Assembly (NCBI GenBank): GCA_035041965.1
Contig: JAPYMA010001443.1
Coordinates: 124,001-188,000, forward strand
From: Anisakis pegreffii
Lineage: Eukaryota > Nematoda > Chromadorea > Rhabditida > Anisakidae
Length of the DNA: 64,000 nt
Reading direction: 5' to 3'
Each line of letters starts with the position of its first letter. The stretch's first letter is position 1. The translations under genes and the position numbers were made by a program. The notes below the pieces were generated by a model. The model saw only the letters and a program-made list of their open reading frames with translations. It was not told the origin of the DNA and ran no database searches. This document shows, one piece after another, positions 13,901 through 24,000 of this stretch.

Positions 13901-16900
13901 TCAATTTTCTGGAATAATAACAAGTATATTCTAGGTTCACTGATTAACTTCGCCACCGAGGAAAAAATTCAAATTTATGGACAATTTCATTTATATCCTC
14001 AGTTATCCATCTGACACCCCATAGTTATCTCCTGTGGGTAATTCACACCTATGACAGATACTGATATATACTGTTGTATATTGTATCGAGTGATACAATT
14101 CTACGACAACTTACCGCATCCCTCAATGAGTCTTTCAATTTTTGTGATCAGTATTCAAGTAGGTTAGTGTGTTTGTCACAAATGACATTAGGATTGTCTT
14201 CAATTAGGATTGATTGGATTGAACACGAATTGTTATAAAAGTTTTGGTTGGTGTAAAAGAACCGTAAAGAAAATTTATTGCTCCACAGAAGTAAAGTGTG
14301 GTGTAACAACGCTGATGATGACGATGATGATGGATTATGAAGAAGAGATTGTGTGTGATCAAAACGACAGTAATCTTGCTTATTTTGCTATTAATAGCAA
14401 CCGTGTGGTAATACTTGTCAGAGAACGAATAAAAATTCATGAATCGGATCAACATCAGAACAGAGTACAATCATTCGTCGGAATATTACAAATCAGCGTA
14501 TCAAACGGGCAGCACTCAGCACATCATTCTCTCAAACCGAACACATTAAAATTGAAAGAATCACTGTGACGTCCGTTTGATCACAAATCGATGAGAGTAA
14601 TTCAGTGAATGATCGCGGGATTATTTCAGTCTTATAGTGAATATCCAGCGAAAATTTACGGGAGGATAATATTTCATTTGCTTCATCATATATGCATATT
14701 TGTAATTTGGATTCAACTAATCAAGATATGAATCAGTTTTTCCTCTTTGAGTACCCTTATCACTTCAGTATCGTTTAAGTACTCTTATCACCATAATACC
14801 ATCGTTTGCAATCCGAATTCAAGAGAGTGAGACACATTAGATTCTAATGAGCAGACCTAATTATAAAGAGCAAATTATGCAATAGAATGCAGCAGCACCG
14901 CATTACATCACATCACATCATTTTAATAAGAAAACAACAAGAATGTTGACGATTATTCTGATGAAATTTTGAACGCGGCGAAATTCTAGTTCATGCTGAA
15001 CTAGATCCACTCTTTATCATTCATGAAAACGTTTCGTTTCGTGCGAAACGTTTTCCCCTGTGAGCTGCTACTTCTAAATTGACATCGGATGCGAGAAATC
15101 TGTTTGCCTATGCCGTCAGTTATCTTCGGATAATCATCGCCAACAGAGACAAATTCGGTTTTATTCGTTTTGAACATTGCCTTTCAAAATAATTGTGTTT
15201 TCTCAGGTTCGTTTTTTTCGATAGCAACCCCTCTATGTCTTATCGAAGAGCCGTAAAATAGTCGGAAAAATAGTCGTTGCACTTTTGCACTATTGCGATG
15301 CACTTTGCACGTTTAGTATACCATCATTAGGTTATTAAAAAAAGCCCGAGTTGTTAGCAGCTTGTGACTGATTTTATTGTGGGAAGAGACGTTATTCGGA
15401 AATCAATAGATGTCTGTCGTTCGAATCACTAGCGTCGTCACGAGTCTATGGACTATCGCAAGTTGTTTGTTCATCATGCAACGACGATTCAGGTGGATGA
15501 ATGCTGCTGCAATATCACATAGCATTCATCTACGATAACGCCGCAGTGACATTTCAGCTGTTCCAACAATAGAAATTTGTTCTCCTCACATCACCAGCAA
15601 CGAAAAAAGGAGAAGTCAAACAGATTGTGTGCAATAATCAATAACGTGACAACTAACACAATTTGTCGAAGACTTAATCACATCACAAAAATTTTTCAAG
15701 CTAATCTCAAGTTGAGGCAAACTAACAAAATGAATCTAAAGATAGAGCGCCGCGCACTAGGAAACAAATTACTTTGTGCGCTATCTTTATTAGGCCTTAT
15801 TTGCTGAATCAAACAATGGAGCGTCATTGAGTGTGCCTTCAGAATTATACAAACAGGCAAATGGTTTTTCGTGTTAAATGACCAAAGTACGGCTGAACAT
15901 AATTTAAGACGAACGATATTCAAGTGTTTTTGACTGAATTTAACGCATTCTTACGATGAAACAAGAAGCCATCATCACATCCATATAACGTGTTCATTAA
16001 AAATTACTGAATTGTGGTTCTGTTCGGAACAATAGCGCCCAGACGTCAAACGATCATTTTTCGTAGGAAAGTGATTTTTTGACGGAAATCAAACCGACGA
16101 CTATTCGATGATGAACTGTTATCAACGGATGTTGCCATAATGCTGTCATTAAGACCACATTTTATTACTATTATGACAACAACGTTCCAAATATGTCAAC
16201 AACAAAAAATTCAGTGCCCGAATCAAATCATCATCAGCATCGTCGCTCATGAATGCTACATCGTACTGATCAGCACGTTTTCTATCAAACCCAAAACAGG
16301 AAACAAAACCACCAATTGACAAGCAACGAAATAAGGAAAAATTTTAAAAAAATTAGATTCACCTAAATTTCCTCACAAGCATTCCCAAACGACGAAGAGA
16401 AACACTATAAAAGTGGTCGTGGTCGCAGCGGCAGCTTCTTGGTGAATTCAAAGAAGCACATACGTGTAGCGTGAAAGAAGCCAATCAAACAGTACTTTCT
16501 TATGCCAGTTCCGATTACGATAACAGAATAATACAATGTCTTGATGATGCAATCAAGTGCACAATTATTAGACTCTGATTAATAAATATGACACTAGTCA
16601 AGTGAATAGTACTTTTTAAATGAACCAATTGATCCCAGGATGTTTGCGGCTATTATGAATCGTCCTTAAGTAAACAAGAAGACAACAGCTTTCTTGCTGA
16701 ATAAGACAACGAACGGATCAGCTGCTTTCCAATTGCCTTTCAATGATCCTCTGCAAGTTGCACACACATAATACAGTCTATTGCGATTCCATAAAATAAT
16801 ACTGTCGTCTCGTGCGCGCTCAGCACAGAACAATTAAGACGATTCAGCAGCACATTTCCAACTGATTCAGCGATCAGCCAGCAAACCTATACTAGTACTA

Positions 16901-19900
16901 CTACTGCTAGAATATGAATGAATCTGATAACACTTGTGCTGAAAGTAATTTCCTTCGTTTGAATACTGCACGCTTCAATGTGCTTGTTTCTCTTACGGTA
17001 ATAAGTGAATTGATTAGAGTATTCAGCGAGACCGCCCGCAAATTCAATGAATCATTTATTAGAAATAAGCGATAGACGATGATTGCAGAATGGCTTCTGT
17101 CTGTCAGTCATAATTGAAGAGCAGTGTCTGAATTGGAAAGCAACAATCAGATAAGGCAACAGCAACAGCAGCAGCCATCAACTTACTGTCAAAATTCAGA
17201 CTAATAGAAAAGAAAAACACAATCAACTTGTCATTATCGTCATAATATAAATCAAATAGAAAAATACTGCTGCTACCGCTGCTGTCGAACGAACGAACCA
17301 ATTGAGCAGCAATATCGAATGATGACATTAACGCATGTGATGATGATGATGATATATGAGATAGACCTGATTCAAACAGCGATTTTAAATTCATTGTTGC
17401 TGCTTCACCAACCGATTGATTCAATTCTATTCAACAAACTGTGATGTGATGCGGCATGCTGATCACCACCATGACTATGGCGATGATGACGACGATGATA
17501 GTGAATGATAATCGATATGTCTACAGAAATAAATCAGAATAAATAAATAAATGCACAAAATTTACATTAAATATTTCATAAAAATCATATCGAACATATA
17601 AATAATTCATTGAGAGCGCGTTACTAATAGAGCAAAAAAGCGCTATTGGAAATCAGACTGAGAACAAACAATTGATCGTAAGAGCAAAGATTGTGATAAC
17701 TCCCACTCATAAAAATAACAAATAGCAATTCTAGTGAACGTGAAACGGTATAATTAATTGATTTACTGATGTATTGTAGGAATGTGTGACCATGTGACAG
17801 AATTTCAAAGGTAAATGTGAGCCGAATGGTAAACAATTAAATATTAATTGTTTAGAATGGATGGATTAAAACAGAAACGAACACGGAGTGATATCAACAA
17901 AAAATATGGTCTGATGAACAAATGGAAGACAGAACTGATTCATTGCGACGAATATTTTCGAGTAAATAAAAGAAAACGATTATTTTGAATGTAAATTATT
18001 AATTTCCTTCAGCTCTCATGTTTTTTGTCGCATGTACACATGCACAGTACGAACGGCAACAGCTCGTTGTTCCGTATCATTGGTGGACATTAAAAAAATT
18101 TATCACTAAAATTACTGCTGCTGCTTCAATCGTTTATTAAACAGTTGCTAGCTAGCACATCAACGCTCCGTCGTTCAAGTAACAGTACCACCTGAACTGA
18201 ATGAGAAAGTTTTCGGAAATGAATTCACTCCGAACGAATTATGATACTAAATGAAGTTGCATGCTCTTTCAACACTATCTGATCATTCTCTTTCAATGTA
18301 CTGAATTTTTTTCGAATAAATTCAATAACAACGCCAATTTTCAGTGTGCAAATATAATTGCTAATTCGTGTGCAGCATAAGTGCTAAACCATGCAGTTTC
18401 ATGCAGCAGTTTCACAAGATACATCATCGTCATCATCACTTATTGTGTTCTGTACTGTGTTTCCATTGAAATGTTTCCAGTTCCTTTTGAAAATGCTGTC
18501 TGTCTAGTGTTTGCTGTAATTTTTTTTTGCGTGTTTCTAACAAATTTTCTTCTCAGCGGGTGTAAAAAAATTTTTTGAAATGAACAGTCAATTCTGTTGC
18601 ACTCATAAAAATATTGCAGATGTTATTTGTTGCAATAAAAATGATATAAAAATGGCTGCTGTTGCTGTTGCTGCCGCTGCTAATCGTTACAGCAAGGCAA
18701 AATTGAGAAAGAAGAATGCAATTTTTGATGATAGCAGACAACATATTCCGACTATACACTATCAATGAATGCATGATGCTTGACGCCAGATTACGTACTG
18801 CCGCCACTCAACCAAAGACAACAACACAAAATATCATCTCATTTATACATTTATGGCACTCGTCATACGTATCTCCTCAGACAGATACCATATTGTTACT
18901 GCTAATATTATCACTACAATCATCAAAATCACTATTATTACTTCATTCTGATTATTATCATTATGTTTACTTGTAAATATTACTGAAAAAAGTTGCATGC
19001 ATGCATTCACATTCAATATCGCATCGCTTGTTTTTCGATGTTTTATTCACTGACATTGAGAGTCCGCACTTTTCAACGCTCAATTGTTTAGCATTCCATC
19101 CGCACACATTTAATTTCTAATCTTATTCCACTAAAACTCTTCGATTTCTATCGAAGAAAACTTCAAAATGAATTAAACTTAAGGTCATTTTGCTATTAGC
19201 AGAATGACCGAAGATTAATTCATTTTGAAGTTTTTTTGTTTGATTTTAAATGTGACTTGCAAAAGTTTTCCATAAACATTTCTTCCAACTGATCAGAAAT
19301 ATTCTATGAATCTCAACAAAATATTCTAGCTAAAATCTCTCAATCAAATCGTTTTCGAAAACTTGCTCAAAATCTCAACAAAGAAATTTTGCCGATTCAA
19401 AAGACACGGACGGATCAGTACCGAAACCACTAAACATCTAAATCACTCAGCCGATAACACCTAAACCCGAGAATGTCACTCTTTATTTCATCGACATTTC
19501 GCTATTTCAGCTTTTTCAACCAGCTTGCTAAAAAATTCATACAAGTTCTTCTAATTGCACATCTAATGAGCGCTAATTTCAGCAAATTTAGCTAACTTCA
19601 GAGAATGACAGGGAACACAAAAAAGCTAAAGTGGGTGGTTACTTGAAAAACTTGAAGGAAATCACGATGAAACGATCGTTAATCATCAAATCAAATGATC
19701 ACTCAAATCAAATGATCGCAAGCGTTCACTTACATTTTATGAGAATGACTAATTCGTACCATCTTGACCAAATTAATAATTCGAAACAAGAATAATGAAA
19801 GTATTCGATGGAATCTATCTTCATCTACCCATTCGCTTCTCGATGCTTTAACGCTAACAAGTCACGAACTGGTTGCAGTTATCACTTCATTCGAATGAGA

Positions 19901-21028
19901 CACGTACGTACCTATTCAAATGAATAATCACTACAAAACCCAACCAGTCCATCTTACCAGTGTTACATTGTTGGTGATCTTTACTCTTACTTTTACAATC
20001 GGAAAAAATTCGTTACGAAATATTTTCCATGCATGTATTCACTTATCTGATACGGAATGTTGGCATTCTTACATTTCATCATTAGGAACAGACATTTTTC
20101 TTTGTTGCATATACGAACAGAAGTAAAGAAATTAATTATTTGTTAAGGTTTTGGAATTCAGAACGTGAAAATGACTCTCTGATAAAATTTACAACCGAGA
20201 TTTATGATGCGCTGCAGCAACTGAAGACTGCTCTATCAGGCAGCAGGTGTATTATCGAAGAGAATATTTTTAGAAATTAGAAGGAATGATGCGAACAAAA
20301 AGCAAAAACATGATCAATCGATGCATAATCATTCGATGCAAAAGTATTCAATGCTACATTTCATGGCAATTTTCGATTTGTTTCCTCACCATCATCGTTC
20401 ACGAAAAGTTTTCTCATTGATTCACTGACTCGTTTGTTCGCGAGAAGAATTCCATCGAAGCGAAGAAAACTTTAAAACACCGAAACAATTCACCGATCAA
20501 ACACAATTGTGACAAAATGGCAATGAAAAGATTCGACATTCCATTGATGAAAAAATTTCAAAGTTGTTCTCAAATAAGCAAACAGCAATTCTAAATGAAC
20601 ACATCTAATAATGCGCATAACTTTATGATTAAGAAGAAACAAAAACGAATATTTGTGGATAAAAATTGAAAATTGCTTGCTTCTCGTTGTTCCAAATTAA
20701 CGCATTACGCTTAAAACTCATTCCAAATTAACTCAAAGCGCAGAATTTTCTACGCGCAGAATCACTGAAACATCACAGTAATGACTAGGAATAGACCAAT
20801 AATTACGAGGGATGAAGAGAATCAGGTGAAGGTAAGAGCTAAGGAGAGTCAATAAAATCAAATAAAACGAAGGAATGAATACGAACTAAAAGCATACCTG
20901 GGAGTCGGATCCTGTGTATGTGCATCCTCGTTCACTCGTCTCATAAGACGTTTACGATAACCCGAAGAAGCTGAGGAGGACGACGAACCATTGTTACGAC
21001 GATGGTCGTCCTCCCTTTTATCCACCAT
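1014..21028 (-). CDS. wnk-1: WNK (with-no-lysine) protein kinase, 24 exons, 3' end outside window
   Basis: Serine/threonine kinase of the WNK family. In the known pathway it senses chloride and osmotic state and activates SPAK/OSR1-type kinases (GCK-3 in nematodes), which control cation-chloride cotransporters. Exons on the minus strand, in order: 20898-21028, 12717-12810, 12240-12364, about 11576-11789, 11230-11317, 10013-10140, 9423-9535, 9183-9264, 8779-8965, 8315-8472, 7715-7809, 7436-7547, 7075-7263, 6732-6866, 6261-6482, 5723-5815, 5280-5348, 4464-4931, 4037-4270, 3647-3859, 3248-3430, 2377-3064, 1568-1974, 1014-1229. These add to 4644 bases, exactly 1548 codons, with every junction in phase, which supports the model. 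The last exon ends at a good donor (gtaagc), so the gene continues below base 1. The junction between exons 4 and 5 is the least certain. No other gene is seen inside it. Confidence 0.95.
2377..3064 (-). CDS. wnk-1: wnk-1 exon 22, low-complexity exon with conserved LDDELRK helix
   Basis: The largest exon found (688 bases). It starts [15 protein letters not shown], runs through Ala/Pro/Gly/Thr-rich sequence (including a poly-Ala stretch) and contains [17 protein letters not shown]. This resembles a short helix in the tail of C. elegans WNK-1. Donor TGT G|gttagc, phase 1, completed as Gly by the next exon. The long ORFs on the opposite strand here are shadows of the repeated GCN codons. Confidence 0.88.
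3248..3859 (-). CDS. wnk-1: wnk-1 exons 20-21, second RFxV motif across an exon junction
   Basis: Exon 20 (3647-3859) encodes [16 protein letters not shown] and then Ser/Thr/Pro-rich sequence ending AGRFK at donor gtatct. Exon 21 (3248-3430) starts VQPVASPSD after a ttaag acceptor, restoring RFKV at about residues 1048-1051. A competing cag acceptor 9 bases upstream (3439) is also in frame and would add LLK instead. The remainder is Ala/Pro/Thr-rich and unstructured. Confidence 0.85.
4037..4270 (-). CDS. wnk-1: wnk-1 exon 19, first RFxV docking motif
   Basis: 78 codons from a tatag acceptor, Gln/Ser/Ala-rich, containing [15 protein letters not shown] (about residues 956-959) fits the RFx[V/I] consensus by which WNKs dock the C-terminal domain of SPAK/OSR1-type kinases. 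A similar SRFxVTK segment is present in C. elegans WNK-1 as I remember it. The donor chosen is TCC|gttcgt at 4037, which keeps phase 0. It is a weak donor, so the exact end is less sure than the motif. Confidence 0.82.
4464..5815 (-). CDS. wnk-1: wnk-1 exons 16-18, second PF2-like domain and linker
   Basis: Exon 16 (5723-5815) encodes [20 protein letters not shown] and [11 protein letters not shown]. Exon 17 (5280-5348) encodes [20 protein letters not shown]. Exon 18 (4464-4931) begins [19 protein letters not shown] and then becomes a long Ala/Thr/Ser/Asn-rich stretch. Together with the end of exon 15 they form a second PF2-like domain, about residues 675-765. All junctions are phase 0 with good cag acceptors. 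The rest of exon 18 (about 130 codons) is low complexity. Confidence 0.9.
6261..6866 (-). CDS. wnk-1: wnk-1 exons 14-15, coiled coil, poly-Ala and poly-Gln linker
   Basis: Exon 14 (6732-6866) is a charged helix, [20 protein letters not shown] onward, probably a coiled coil. Exon 15 (6261-6482) continues with EKERE, nine alanines, [10 protein letters not shown], an acidic stretch and [16 protein letters not shown], which begins the second PF2-like domain. For exon 15 I chose the tgctgcag acceptor at 6483. The tag acceptor further upstream would shift the frame. The 249-base intron between them holds a TTGG tandem repeat at about 6627-6653. Confidence 0.88.
6627..6653 (+). repeat. TTGG tandem repeat in wnk-1 intron 14
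   Basis: About six TTGG units in a row. Confidence 0.92.
7075..7263 (-). CDS. wnk-1: wnk-1 exon 13, first PF2-like (autoinhibitory) domain
   Basis: Exactly 63 codons (about residues 510-572), beginning [15 protein letters not shown] and containing [16 protein letters not shown] and [14 protein letters not shown]. This matches the OSR1 C-terminal/PF2-like fold that follows WNK kinase domains. In mammals that domain binds RFx[V/I] peptides and inhibits the kinase. It is among the best conserved parts of the protein. Acceptor tttcag, donor gtgaat, both phase 0. Confidence 0.92.
7436..10140 (-). CDS. wnk-1: wnk-1 exons 6-12, kinase catalytic domain
   Basis: Seven exons encode the catalytic domain, about residues 219-480. 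The glycine-rich loop is [11 protein letters not shown]. Its Lys234 is the WNK catalytic lysine, and Cys251 in VAVAWCELQ sits where other kinases have the lysine, the defining WNK feature. HRDLKCDN (Asp352) is the catalytic loop. DLGLATL (371-377) replaces DFG and is the motif whose two leucines line the chloride site in WNK1. Activation-loop serines 381 and 385 lie in SYAKSVIG, followed by [12 protein letters not shown]. The exon 10 acceptor is gag rather than cag. The domain is complete and all key residues are present, so the enzyme should be active. Confidence 0.95.
9755..9814. repeat. GC-rich inverted repeat in wnk-1 intron 6
   Basis: Arms 9755-9772 (TTCCCGCACAAGCGGGAA) and 9797-9814 pair at 17 of 18 positions with a 24-base loop, and flanking AAAA/TTTT extends the stem. 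The GC-rich arms stand out from the AT-rich intron. Confidence 0.9.
11230..11789 (-). CDS. wnk-1: wnk-1 exons 4 and 5, charged linker before the kinase
   Basis: Exon 4 (about 11576-11789) begins [11 protein letters not shown] after a ttaag acceptor and is rich in Lys, Glu, Val and Pro ([20 protein letters not shown]). Exon 5 (11230-11317) encodes [13 protein letters not shown], then [16 protein letters not shown], leading into the kinase. The exon 4 donor is uncertain. GGT|gttggt at 11576 keeps the phase with the ttag acceptor at 11317. A second choice is A|gtaatg at 11566 with a downstream cag acceptor. If exon 4 is not spliced, the frame stops at 11549. Confidence 0.75.
12240..12364 (-). 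CDS. wnk-1: wnk-1 exon 3
   Basis: Starts [14 protein letters not shown] directly after a tttcag acceptor. An Ala-rich stretch follows and the exon ends [10 protein letters not shown] at a strong donor (gtgagt). It is a low-complexity linker between the conserved N-terminal segment and the kinase. Phase 0 in and phase 2 out, and the split codon is completed as Arg by exon 4. Confidence 0.82.
12717..12810 (-). CDS. wnk-1: wnk-1 exon 2, conserved N-terminal segment
   Basis: This is a 94-base exon that no ORF of useful length marks on its own strand; a 63-codon antisense ORF overlaps it. It encodes 31 residues including [19 protein letters not shown], which I recognise as close to a segment N-terminal to the kinase in C. 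elegans WNK-1. The acceptor is tttgaag|T and the donor is GCA|gttagt. Its phases (2 in, 0 out) fit exon 1 and exon 3 exactly, whereas joining exon 1 directly to exon 3 would break the frame. The segment is outside the kinase and its function is unknown to me. Confidence 0.88.
13244..14207 (+). repeat. 34-bp dispersed direct repeat, two copies
   Basis: Copies begin at about 13244 and 14174, both starting TTTGTCACAAATGACATTAG, and differ at about 2 of 34 positions. They are 0.9 kb apart in wnk-1 intron 1. Confidence 0.85.
15026..15054. repeat. 11-bp inverted repeat in wnk-1 intron 1
   Basis: AAAACGTTTCG at 15026-15036 and its reverse complement at 15044-15054, with a 7-base spacer. Confidence 0.9.
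19157..19234. repeat. Near-perfect 78-base hairpin in wnk-1 intron 1
   Basis: Outer arms of 19 bases (19158-19176 and 19215-19233) are exactly complementary. Inner arms GGTCATT and AATGACC pair, then TGC/GCA close a TATTA loop. Only a few mismatches interrupt the stem. It could be a small inverted-repeat transposable element or a microRNA-like precursor. Confidence 0.88.
20898..21028 (-). CDS. wnk-1: wnk-1 exon 1, start codon
   Basis: The first coding exon starts at an ATG at 21028-21026 and encodes 43 residues plus two bases of the next codon. The peptide begins [14 protein letters not shown], then has a serine run and a basic [13 protein letters not shown] stretch. This resembles the basic segment near the start of C. 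elegans WNK-1 as I remember it. The donor is CCCAG|gtatgc. The next exon, 8.1 kb away, completes the split codon as Ser. There is no polypyrimidine acceptor just before the ATG. An untranslated 5' exon or another promoter upstream is possible. Confidence 0.8.
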
Positions 21029-24000
21029 TTCTAATCACTGTTTGTGCTTTCGGTAGTGTTTATAAAGTAACGGTAATAACGGCAGCAATACCAATAACAA
21101 TAATAATAATAGCAGCAATAATATACAGTAGCAGTAGTAGAAACACTAATAAATGAACACACTAGAACAGCGATTGAATAATGAATAAATATCAATTAAC
21201 AGTGCGAAACAATTACGTTCAGTGATAACGCAATGATAAGGATTTGCTTGGAACTGCGTAAACTCGAGACTTTTGTAGTTGCTGAAATGAAGTTGTATGG
21301 ACGAGCGATTCGATGGATGAACCGAACCAATTGATGGATGGATCGCGAGCGCTCTCCTTCTCTAAACCCGTGTTGATACCTTCATCATCGTTCTTCATGC
21401 ACTCACTCTCTGACACTCTGTAATCATATCACTAATGCACTAACGTAATCACTATCATCATTAATATCGTCGTGAGATGAAATGAAATGAAATGAAATTA
21501 ATTAATAACACTCTTAATATAGTTGATGAGACATGTCATTATCGCCAAGTACAAATCTATCAATACTTCATTCATTCACACACCCTCACCACATTCATTC
21601 TTCACGCATAACCTTTCGAATCATCACTTCAATTTAATGTTTTATTGAATGTTTTGCTTGAATCATGTTCGCTTTATTGTTTTAAACTTAAACTGTGCAT
21701 GTGCATGGATTTTGTAAATACGACTGAACGATAATATGGTGTTCTGAATGCATACGTGATTGATTCAACAGCAATATTTCAACGACAACTACGAAATGCC
21801 TATACACAACTGCCACAGACAACTACCATATTCAATGTCCTATATTAATTATGCAGTCATTCAAATCTACTTCAGTCAACTGCGACTACTCGTATCGAAA
21901 ATGAGACCGACCGATGGATATGCGAATGAAAAACGCTTCCTTGCTTTTAATGCTTAATGAATTCGTTACATCAACTGCGATTCATTCGCAACTAATCGGA
22001 TATTCTCAGATAATTCATCGCTCACATGTTTAGGGCTCCTACGCAGTGCTTGAAAAAAAAATCAGTGAATCAATTTGCTTGAAAAAATAGTGATGGATCT
22101 GCGTCAAAATCGAAGGCGTTATGCGCATGAACTTGGATATGGAATCGAATGCGTAATGATCATAAAAATGTACTGACGCGAATTAAGTATGCACACGAAC
22201 ACATTCCACGAAGGTATATACATTGGATAATTTGAAGAAATCACTGAGAAATCACTATCTGAGAAATCACTTCGTACACATCTAAAGCAATGCAACAACA
22301 ATAAAGCGTGCATGCATGCATACGTCTTCTTGAATATGATTAATCTTTAAAATGAAAACATTCTAAAATTTGAGAGAATTTTAAAAATATGATACGCAAT
22401 CAATCAACCACCAATACCAACCTCAATAGCGATCGACTGAATAAATTCAACAGTGACAACGACTAATCGAAAGAAAAACGTTCGTTTCGAATGCAAAATT
22501 TTAATAACATTAAGTAAAGATAATGTAATAATTTCTTCAAAATGATCATTGATCCATTAAAGTCGACGGCAAACGGCAGAATTCAACACCACTTTTAGTT
22601 AACACAACAATTTATCACCGCTACGAGATTGATGCATTGGACACTGATAACGTGTGAATGTGGCCGAAAAACCGAAAATCTTCAAATGTAAAAGATAACG
22701 CCATAAGCTTTTGACTGGAAGACACAACTTTGGTGCCAATCCCATTGAGAAATTCAAATTCTTTGCCAGATTATAAACAAAAAACACTGAATCCTATTAA
22801 TAAGACGTAACAACGACACATGACCATCTCAACATAGGAAAGTAATCTCTTTCATCATTCACTAAATAATTTCAATTGGTTTGATCAAATTGAAGCGAAT
22901 GACCATTGGAATATCCACCACTAAGAACGATGATGAGACGAAGCTTAAGCGGATGGACAGATACGAAAAAAAGAATACAAGCACAAATGAATGGCGAAAT
23001 ATGATCGAGAGAGCAGCGGTTGATGCTCTGAAATGAATTCATAATGAATCATTGCTGCAAATTTCACAACAACACATTCACTATAAATTTTATCATCGCT
23101 ACAAGCAAGCGCACAGTCACATTATTTCGTCGTCCTCAAAAAACACAGAACCAATGATGTTCCGAACTGCTGGCTGTGTCCAACAAATGAAACACCATCA
23201 CAGTGCTTATCCTTAGCATCGTCGTCATAAGTACGAATGCAAACAAACTGTGTATTTTTCGGTAGATATTAAACACGACACACGTACAGAGCAGCACGCA
23301 CGTCAAATACGTCATTGAATTAATAGGCTACAATAGGTAATCACTGCTAATGAACAATGCGCGTTGAATTATTATAGTCACTTGAATTCACTTCATTCAA
23401 ATTGTCTTTTGAAAGCAATTCATTCCGCATGTGTTTTGATAAAACATCGAACTAATTTCAATTTTGAACTATTGAATCGTGACATACGAATGGACGATCG
23501 ATGAAATATGATTAAAGTCATGTGCACTTTCGAGATAGCATAGTAGTGTAGAGGGATGATGGTACGAAAGTGGAATGATGAAAAAACATTGGGAATGTGA
23601 TAACGTATCAAAGCTCAAACACATCAATAAACACCTTCAAACTGACCATAAAACCATTTCTCAATTTCGGAAAAATTGACTAATTCGCCGAATATGAATT
23701 GCTGACGTTTGTCGTCGTCGCTAAGAGAGCATGGTAACACGATTGAATGCTGCTCAATACCTTATAACAATAGCAACAACAGGTTGTTCGTATCACTCAG
23801 CAATAACTCATTCAATTCTCGAACGCTTTCTATTGGGAAAACGAGCAATGTCTCGCACAGTTTCGGATTTCCAATTCAACTTCAAACAACGTTCCTCTTA
23901 AACATCAGCTATCCAAAATACTTGCTGGCTTGCTTGTGGAAATTTTAAAATTGATGATAGCTCTGAAGTTTGCTTCGCAACAACGTTTTATACCGTTGAA

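Larger units (their letters stand above)
12811..20897 (-). other. wnk-1: wnk-1 intron 1, 8.1 kb
   Basis: Far longer than the other introns of this window. It holds a near-perfect hairpin (19157-19234), an 11-bp inverted repeat (15026-15054), a 34-bp dispersed repeat in two copies (13244, 14174), TGATGA microsatellites near 14300 and 17340, and a TGCATGCATGC run near 18996. No exon was recognised. Long first introns often carry enhancers or alternative first exons, but no particular site can be shown. Confidence 0.6.

Noticed and set aside
14886..14925. Short repeated CATCA motifs considered as a CRISPR-like array
   Set aside because: Units are only 5-7 bases with no spacers; a simple repeat in a eukaryotic intron.
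17104..17424. 106-codon minus-strand ORF in wnk-1 intron 1 as an alternative first exon
   Set aside because: The only reasonable donor leaves phase 1, which does not fit exon 2 (needs 2) or exon 3 (needs 0).
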